Positions 59,224 to 64,000 of a stretch of DNA of 64,000 bases are shown in pieces. Positions within the stretch are counted from its first letter, which is position 1. The number at the start of each line of letters is the position of its first letter. Below the pieces are notes generated by a model that saw nothing but the letters and a program-made list of their open reading frames with translations, was not told the DNA's origin and did no database searches. The position numbers and the translations under genes were made by a program. Source of the DNA: Bittarella massiliensis (ex Durand et al. 2017) (lineage in GTDB: Bacteria > Bacillota > Clostridia > Oscillospirales > Ruminococcaceae); NCBI RefSeq assembly GCF_001486165.1, contig NZ_LN908975.1:558001-622000 (forward strand). Direction: 5' to 3'.

Positions 59224-60111
59224 TCAGATCATCCGGGTACAGGTGACCCCTGCCGGCAGCGCGTCGGTGTGAAGTTCCACCTGGTAGTCGCTGTACTGTC
59301 TGGCCGGTGTGGTGGGGTCTTTTCTGGCCACCGATACCGTCTCAAACAGTTTGTGGGAGGGGGCGTTGCCCAGCTTGCACTCGTGCTGAAAGACGATGAG
59401 TTCCCGCACCGCCATCTTGCCGCGCGCGGCGGAGTGGTCGTCTTCAAACATGTTGATGATGGCCTGCCAGAGGAGAGCGAGGTCCTCTTCCGAAAAGCCG
59501 GTCACCTTTTGGGCGAGGTTGGCGGAGATGTACCCCTCTGCCCGGTAGAGGGCGTAGGGGATCACGTGTTTGCGGCCCATCTCCGTCCCTTTTTTCTCGG
59601 CATCGGCCTCGGTCGTGATGGCCACCCGGGTGATGGTGACTTCCTGGGGAACGATGGGATCGACACTTCTGGCAAAACTCATCTGCACTGGCCCGCGCAC
59701 CTGCCCGCAGTTGAGGGCCGCCTTGACAAAGGTGACCATCACCGCGCCAAAGGTGCGGATATCGTAGAAGTTCTCGCACATGAAGTTGCGGATCTTCAAG
59801 TCGAGTTCAGGGTCCTCCTTCTTTTTGGCCGCCACCCCTTTTTCCTCTACGCCCAGGTAGTCATAGGCCTCGCGATCACTTCTGTTAAGGGGAACGGATT
59901 CTTTGATGTAGATGCGATACCCCTTTTCCCCTTCTTTGACGGTCTCTATGTAGTTGCGGATCTTTCTCTTTAAGCAGACGTCGGTGACAATACCATACCC
60001 TGTCTCGGGGTCGATCCGGGGCATATTGCCGGCGTCGGGGTCGCCGTTGGGGTTGCCGTTTTCCACGTCGAACAGAACAACAAAATCATACCGGTTTTCA
60101 ATTGCAGCCAT
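59224..60111 (-). CDS. cas7: Type I-C Cascade backbone subunit Cas7 (Csd2)
   Basis: 295 aa. Begins RYDFVVLFDVENGNPNGDPD followed by AGNMPRIDPETGYGIVTDV, the signature of Csd2. IRTFGAVMVT and GPVQMSFARSVDPIVPQEVT are also family-specific. Several copies coat the crRNA guide. Lies between cas8c (3 nt) and cas4. Confidence 0.96.
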   Translation of the reverse strand: MAAIENRYDFVVLFDVENGNPNGDPDAGNMPRIDPETGYGIVTDVCLKRKIRNYIETVKEGEKGYRIYIKESVPLNRSDREAYDYLGVEEKGVAAKKKEDPELDLKIRNFMCENFYDIRTFGAVMVTFVKAALNCGQVRGPVQMSFARSVDPIVPQEVTITRVAITTEADAEKKGTEMGRKHVIPYALYRAEGYISANLAQKVTGFSEEDLALLWQAIINMFEDDHSAARGKMAVRELIVFQHECKLGNAPSHKLFETVSVARKDPTTPARQYSDYQVELHTDALPAGVTCTRMI

Positions 60112-60114
60112 CGT

Positions 60115-61926
60115 CTAATCCTCCCTGCCGTCATCGGTGTTTTTGTCGGCCGAATTGGCCTTTCCATAGCGCGCCTTGACCTGGTGGTAGTAGCCCAAAA
60201 TAAAGAGACCCTGTTCTTCTAGGGTGAGGTGTTTGGGGTAGGGGCGGTTGTCCACCTCCAACTTGTCGAGTAGGTCGCCAATCTGCTGGTCGGAGTAGTA
60301 GCCATATCTCGCCTTGGAGATGTGGTGCTGCGCCAGCATCAACAGGGTGGGGAAGACTGCCGCCGGGGTGGTGCAGGCAGAGGTGAAGTAGCGGTCTTTG
60401 ATGGTGGTGTTGATGCCGGGATTGGCGTCCAGCTGCGCCTTTTCCAGTACGGCGAAGAGCCGACCGAGCACATACGCCTGCCCACCGGGCTCCTTCCCGC
60501 TGTATTCTTTGTTCAGAGACATGGTCAATACCTCCCGATAGAGAGCCCCCTGCGGCTTTCGCAGCAGGCAGGCCTTGATGATAGCGGCGCGGCCGCGGGT
60601 GATTTTGTGGGTCCTGCGCTCGGTGTTGTCCTGTTCAGCGCGGACCCGCAGCAGAACGGACTCGTAAAGGGCCTCAGGATAGGGTCCCCCCATGAGGATG
60701 GCGCGGAGGGTCGCCGCCGCCATTGAAGAGGAGGGAGCTTTGTCGCGGGCATTCGGGTTGACCGTTTCCCGCAGGAGCCAGTAGAGAGTCAGGTACTCCC
60801 GCTCGTAAGGGGCGCGTTCGATGGCCAGATCGCGGTAGTGGCGGTGGATGTTTTTCACCATCGTCCCAAAATCGCTTTGGAGGAAAAAGCGCACCGAGAG
60901 CCGCGCCGCGTTCGGTGCCAAACCCAGAACATAAAAGGGGGTGGAGAGGGAGAGGTCCCTAGCGACAGGGTCGCCTCTTTCTACATGGGCGAAGAGCTCT
61001 GCCAACAGGTGATCGGGGTCCTCCTCACCTTCGATGTTGCCCATCATCGTGTTGAACAGATCGACAAACTGCGGGTTGGGGTCTGCCGCCCAGTAGACCA
61101 CGGTGGTATCGCCGACCTGGCAGTGGTGATGCCAGTCGGAGAGCAGCCAGTTGAGGGCGGTCCCATAGGCGAAGGCGGCGTATTCACTCACCGGGGCGTT
61201 GAGCCCCTGCCCACCGGATCGCCCGTAGGACTCATAGGCCGGGGCGTTGAAGGACACCAGCGAGGCGCCGACCGACTGCGCTCCCCGTACCCCCTTGATT
61301 TTGGGGTGGAGAACGGCGACAGGCGCTTCTTGTCCGGTGACCAGACACTGCATCTGGGGCGACTCGCTGTGTGATGCCCGCCACTGTTCCCACTGCGCTT
61401 TGACGGCGGGGTCCTCCTGCACAAAGCGGCCGCCAAAGGTGAAGACGAGGCTTCCTCCGCCGGTCAGCTCGTCCAGGTATTCTGCCAGAACGGGGTGCCC
61501 TTTGGCAAGCGCTGGGTCCCAGCGGGTGAAGAACTGATACACCGCTTTTCCAGCAGGGGAAGAGGTCCCCTCCAGCACAGAGCGGTGGAGGTCTCGGGCT
61601 GCGGCGAAGCAGGCTGCTGTGCGCGCGGGCTTTCCTTTTTTGTCCAGGCCCAACAGATAGCCGGAGTTATCGCAGAGAAAATATGGGTGGATGTTTACGG
61701 CGCGGGTGTCTTGCTCCGGCACCACCAGCACCTGGGGGGCCTCCACCTCTTTCTTGCCCCGCTGCTGCTTGACGCGCAGGGAGAGCACACCGAGGAGCTC
61801 CCCCTCTGGCGAGAGTTCCAGAGCATAGGACACCTTGGCGGGACTGTACCCCGGTGGGGGAACGGTGCCGTCCTTGTCCTTTTGGCGCAGGATTTCGTAG
61901 TATTCCACCAGAGATTGAAGGATCAT
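60115..61926 (-). CDS. cas8c: Type I-C Cascade large subunit Cas8c (Csd1)
   Basis: 603 aa, usual length for Csd1. It begins ILQSLVEYYEILRQKDKDGT and contains SYALELSPEGELLGVLSL and NAPAYESYGRSGGQGLNAPV (with AFAYGTALNWLL after it). Recognises the PAM and unwinds target DNA; in several I-C systems the C-terminus also makes an internal Cas11 from a second start. Whether an internal ribosome-binding site does so here was not established. It overlaps cas5c by 4 nt. Confidence 0.95.
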   Translation of the reverse strand: MILQSLVEYYEILRQKDKDGTVPPPGYSPAKVSYALELSPEGELLGVLSLRVKQQRGKKEVEAPQVLVVPEQDTRAVNIHPYFLCDNSGYLLGLDKKGKPARTAACFAAARDLHRSVLEGTSSPAGKAVYQFFTRWDPALAKGHPVLAEYLDELTGGGSLVFTFGGRFVQEDPAVKAQWEQWRASHSESPQMQCLVTGQEAPVAVLHPKIKGVRGAQSVGASLVSFNAPAYESYGRSGGQGLNAPVSEYAAFAYGTALNWLLSDWHHHCQVGDTTVVYWAADPNPQFVDLFNTMMGNIEGEEDPDHLLAELFAHVERGDPVARDLSLSTPFYVLGLAPNAARLSVRFFLQSDFGTMVKNIHRHYRDLAIERAPYEREYLTLYWLLRETVNPNARDKAPSSSMAAATLRAILMGGPYPEALYESVLLRVRAEQDNTERRTHKITRGRAAIIKACLLRKPQGALYREVLTMSLNKEYSGKEPGGQAYVLGRLFAVLEKAQLDANPGINTTIKDRYFTSACTTPAAVFPTLLMLAQHHISKARYGYYSDQQIGDLLDKLEVDNRPYPKHLTLEEQGLFILGYYHQVKARYGKANSADKNTDDGRED

Positions 61927-62582
61927 CCCCGCACACCCCCCGTCAGGTCCAAGACCCCATTTTTGAGCACCGCGTGGAAAAACAGGGGGCGTATGTCAGT
62001 GGGTTTTGTGTAGTCCAAATCCCAGAGCATGTACCCCAAGTCCTCCTCGCTGTCCGGGTAGGCGGTGACCACCGTCTCCCCCTCAAAAAGGGAGATCCGC
62101 GCAGGAAATTCCCGACAGCCGAGATAGGGCTGTTGAAAGCACTGCCCCTTTTGCAGCCGGCGCATGGCGATGGCGTAGTGCTTGTCCGGGTTGTCCCGTT
62201 CGCCGGCGCGGTCGGTCATCTCGAAGTGGGCCTCGATGACATACCGCACGTCCCGCAACACCTGGGAGGCGCGCTGCTGAATATTGGCCGATGCGTCGAT
62301 GTAGAGGGGGATGCGGGCTCCTCTCATGGCGGAGCGGGCGGTGCTGGAGAGGGCGACGGCGGATACTTCGTTGCGGCGGATATTGGTAAAGCGGATGGGG
62401 TTACAGACGTAGATTCTGTCGATGACCCACTGGATCGCTGGTTTCCAATAAATGGATTCCAGTAAACCTCGGGCCGCCGAGGGGGTGATCATCTCATAGG
62501 AAGTGCGCTCTGCCTTGAGTTCGGGCCTGGTGAATAGAGCCAGGTCACCAGAAACCTCCACCATGATACCGTAAGTACCCAT
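61923..62582 (-). CDS. cas5c: Type I-C Cas5c (Csd5/Cas5d), crRNA-processing endonuclease
   Basis: 219 aa. Starting at the ATG at 62582 (AAAGGAG 8 nt upstream; a GTG nine bases earlier is less likely) it reads MGTYGIMVEVSGDLALFTRP followed by ERTSYEMITPSAARGLLES and IYWKPAIQW, a classic Cas5d opening. In I-C systems Cas5 replaces Cas6: it cuts the repeat at the base of its hairpin and then caps the guide's 5' handle. It is first in the cas5-8-7-4-1-2 operon and its leader carries the seed-matching site described separately. Confidence 0.96.
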   Translation of the reverse strand: MGTYGIMVEVSGDLALFTRPELKAERTSYEMITPSAARGLLESIYWKPAIQWVIDRIYVCNPIRFTNIRRNEVSAVALSSTARSAMRGARIPLYIDASANIQQRASQVLRDVRYVIEAHFEMTDRAGERDNPDKHYAIAMRRLQKGQCFQQPYLGCREFPARISLFEGETVVTAYPDSEEDLGYMLWDLDYTKPTDIRPLFFHAVLKNGVLDLTGGVRG

Positions 62583-62608
62583 GTAATTCACTCCTTTCTT
62601 TTTATTTT

Positions 62609-62645
62609 TTCAGTTTTTAGTAATTACCAAAAACTTAATGGAGAA
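62609..62645 (-). promoter_or_regulatory. TTC-flanked seed-match site in the cas5c leader
   Basis: On the plus strand TTC (62609-62611) is followed by AGTTTTTAGT (62612-62621). The ten bases following the repeat-like end in the divergent RNA (62793-62802) are AGTTTATAGT: identical except at position 6. The site lies about 30 nt before the cas5c start and within about +8 to +45 of the predicted transcript, where a bound Cascade would act as a roadblock. TTC is the known type I-C PAM. Beyond the first ten positions the match is poor. Confidence 0.7.
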
Positions 62646-62659
62646 AAACCTCTATTACC

Positions 62660-62688
62660 AAAATATGCTTATTTTATTATATTGTCAA
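62660..62688 (-). promoter_or_regulatory. Promoter of the cas5c-cas2 operon
   Basis: On the minus strand TTGACA (62688-62683), 17-nt spacer, TATTTT (62665-62660). The sequence TTTTGGTAAT occurs twice on the minus strand, at 62663-62654 overlapping the -10 and start, and at 62632-62623 within the leader, 31 bp apart, and may be an operator. Confidence 0.8.
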
Positions 62689-62722
62689 GGGCTAAATGGA
62701 AAATAATAATTTTGCGCCCAGG

Positions 62723-62751
62723 TGGACAGTCAAATAAAAGTGCCCTATAAT
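62723..62751 (+). promoter_or_regulatory. Divergent promoter of the CRISPR-resembling RNA
   Basis: TGGACA (62723-62728), 17-nt spacer, consensus TATAAT (62746-62751). The start would be near 62758. It reads away from cas5c towards the cas3 3' end, back to back with the cas5c promoter. Confidence 0.8.
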
Positions 62752-62757
62752 AAATGT

Positions 62758-62877
62758 GTTATATATGCAGTTGCATGTATATGGATTGAAATAGTTTATA
62801 GTGTATTACGTAGGTACTTAGGTGGAGGTCCTGTAAGGAGATGTGGCAGTTTACGGCTGTTGCATCTCTTTTCCTTT
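62758..62877 (+). ncRNA. Predicted CreR-like RNA with CRISPR-repeat-like 5' end
   Basis: The predicted RNA opens with a hairpin: TATATATGC (62760-62768), AGTT, GCATGTATA (62773-62781), 9 bp. TGGATTGAAAT follows at once, 11 nt, ending in the same GGATTGAAAT as the array repeats. The array repeat itself is a 7-bp stem, tetraloop and a 12-nt tail of the same kind, with a different stem sequence. The guide-like part begins at 62793 (AGTTTATAGTGTATTACG). A terminator follows: AAGGAGATG (62835-62843), inner pairing GCAG/CTGT, CATCTCTTTT and TTCC. Cas5c could process it into a single-spacer crRNA. Confidence 0.68.
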
Positions 62878-64000
62878 ATGCAAATAACGCATCCCCCGTT
62901 TCTACATTGGCGGTGAGGCCCATCTCTTCTGAATAGCAATCCAGATCGTGTAGCAGGTAGAGACCGTCTGCTAACAGTTCCAATTTGCCGCTGTCCCAGA
63001 GGGCGCGAAATTGATTTTGGTAGACGTTGACGCTGTAAAGGCCGGCCTTGCGCAATCGCTCCCGGCTAAAAAAGCCGAGTTGCAGGTCTTCGGCGAGTTG
63101 GGCGGCTTCCTCTTCCAAGGGGATAAGGATGGTTTGGGTGGGGCTTTCAATAAGGTGAAACTCCGCTGCGACCTGGGCGAAGGGGAAGAGGAGGTTCCGA
63201 GCGCCCCGCTCAAAAGAGGGGAGGATCCCTTTGCGGTCGAGCATCGGCCGCTGCAGGTAGAAGAGCTGGGAGAAGTAGTCGTGAATTGCCTGGGGCGAAG
63301 CTAGGTCCTCCTGTCGCGCCGCCACCAGGCGGGCGACCTCCAGTGGGGTGCGAAGGGCGGCGGGGAGGTGTTTCCGATACCGCTCCTCTGGGACAAACAG
63401 TTTGACCAGACTCTCTTCGAGGGGGCGCTTGCCCTCCCGATTGCAGCGTCCCGCCGCCTGAATATCTGAATCCAGTCCGGCCTCAGAGCGGTAGACGAGG
63501 GGAAAGTCCACATCCACCCCCGCCTCGATGAGGGAGGTGGAGACCACCCGGCAGGGAAGCCCTTCTTTTAGCCGTTTGCGGACGGCCTTTAAAATTCGCT
63601 TGCGGTGGTTGGGATAGAGGAGAGTGGAGAGGTGAAAACGACCCTCTGGGGGGAGGAGTTGATAGAGGTTTTGCGCCTGTGCGCGGGAGTTGACAATGCA
63701 GAGGACTTGCGGCGCCTCGGCCAGCTCTGCCGCCAGCTGCGCGTCGGTCCTCTCGCCGACGGAGAGCAACTGGGTCCGGCGGAAAAATCGGTAGAGCGCG
63801 TCGGTGTTTTGGCAGATTTCCCGGGGGCGGCAGGAGTCGGGGAAAAAGGGGTCCAACGCGGGCTGGGTCGCCGTGCAGAGAACGGCGGTACAGCCGCAGT
63901 TGACGCACAGTTCTGTGATGGCGCCAACACAGGGCAGCAGGTAGTCGCGGGGCAACATCTGCGCCTCGTCGAAGATGACGACGCTCCGGGCGATGTTGTG
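62876..64000 (-). CDS. cas3: CRISPR-associated helicase/nuclease Cas3 (5' part beyond window)
   Basis: 374 residues of the C-terminal part; the frame is open to the window edge. The first codons read HNIARSVVIFDEAQM, the DExH box (DEAQ). LCTATQPALDPFFP is motif III, VVSTSLIEAGVDVDFPLVYR motif V and DSDIQAAGRCNREGKR motif VI of the SF2 helicase. The HD nuclease domain is upstream of the window. Cas3 degrades DNA recognised by Cascade. It is separated from cas5c by 294 bp, unusual for an I-C operon, and its stop codon overlaps the T-run of the divergent RNA's terminator. Confidence 0.95.
   Translation of the reverse strand, partial: HNIARSVVIFDEAQMLPRDYLLPCVGAITELCVNCGCTAVLCTATQPALDPFFPDSCRPREICQNTDALYRFFRRTQLLSVGERTDAQLAAELAEAPQVLCIVNSRAQAQNLYQLLPPEGRFHLSTLLYPNHRKRILKAVRKRLKEGLPCRVVSTSLIEAGVDVDFPLVYRSEAGLDSDIQAAGRCNREGKRPLEESLVKLFVPEERYRKHLPAALRTPLEVARLVAARQEDLASPQAIHDYFSQLFYLQRPMLDRKGILPSFERGARNLLFPFAQVAAEFHLIESPTQTILIPLEEEAAQLAEDLQLGFFSRERLRKAGLYSVNVYQNQFRALWDSGKLELLADGLYLLHDLDCYSEEMGLTANVETGDALFA

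Noticed and set aside
62592-62875. A CreT-like toxin RNA or mini-ORF in the cas3-cas5c gap
   Set aside because: The guide matches the cas5c leader and not a separate promoter, and no short ORF with a strong ribosome-binding site and rare-codon run was found, so an autorepressor reading is preferred to a toxin-antitoxin pair.
1-64000. Integrated mobile element or phage
   Set aside because: No integrase, transposase, attachment-site duplication or phage structural gene was recognised; the CRISPR locus next to tRNA-Lys lacks any direct repeat of the tRNA 3' end that I could find.

Overview
The window reads as chromosomal DNA of a GC-rich, spore-forming Clostridia, probably an Oscillospirales/Ruminococcaceae-type gut anaerobe. 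The evidence is spoVS, a SpoVB-like flippase, the rny-ymdB-spoVS and asp23-fakA-recG gene orders, ywiB-argS, a T-box on thrS, an anaerobic AsrABC sulfite reductase, frequent GTG/TTG starts behind strong GGAGG sites, and mostly housekeeping gene content. The assignment is an inference from gene content. No rRNA, integrase or phage module was seen.

Layout. 1-7.3 kb: tail of a nucleoside hydrolase, an AraC/GyrI regulator with a small partner, a 2-hydroxyacid dehydrogenase, dCMP deaminase, cytidine deaminase and rsmA. The 3' end of rsmA, with its terminator, is tandemly repeated about four times, and a membrane-protein/TetR pair follows. 7.5-18.4 kb: phosphotransferase, aldo/keto reductase, lipoprotein, MFS transporter, a PadR/HAAS pair, ywiB-argS, a PP-loop ATPase, and ddl-murI for peptidoglycan precursors. 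18.6-23.4 kb: the rpmG-secE-nusG-rplK-rplA block, a GNAT acetyltransferase, then rplJ-rplL. This block carries two mimics of the 23S rRNA L1-binding site and an L10 leader with an attenuator. 23.5-36 kb: exported protein, diguanylate cyclase, MATE pump, nucleoside hydrolase, D-Ala-D-Ala carboxypeptidase, an active-site-degenerate phosphoesterase, DUF1540, a decayed WYL regulator buried in long tandem repeats, SpoVB-like flippase and LysR regulator. 36-44.2 kb: ECF S-component plus DUF4430, then a siroheme pathway (hemC, cobA-hemD, sirC), a 175-bp tandem repeat, and asrABC, whose catalytic subunit needs siroheme. 44.4-56.7 kb: methyltransferase, amidohydrolase, recG, fakA, asp23, spoVS, ymdB, rny, T-box-thrS and tRNA-Lys.

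56.8-64 kb is a complete type I-C CRISPR-Cas locus on the minus strand (cas3 cut by the window edge, then cas5c-cas8c-cas7c-cas4-cas1-cas2), followed by a very short array of four repeats and three spacers.

The most interesting feature lies in an AT-rich, 294-bp gap between cas3 and cas5c. A second, divergent promoter there (TGGACA-17-TATAAT) appears to make an RNA of about 120 nt. It begins with a CRISPR-repeat-like hairpin ending in the array's own repeat terminus (GGATTGAAAT) and ends in a terminator. The ten bases after the repeat-like end match, 9 of 10, a site in the cas5c 5' leader next to a TTC motif (the canonical I-C PAM). The single mismatch falls at seed position 6, the position type I Cascade normally ignores. 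This is the architecture expected of a CreR-like, CRISPR-resembling guide with which Cascade represses its own operon.
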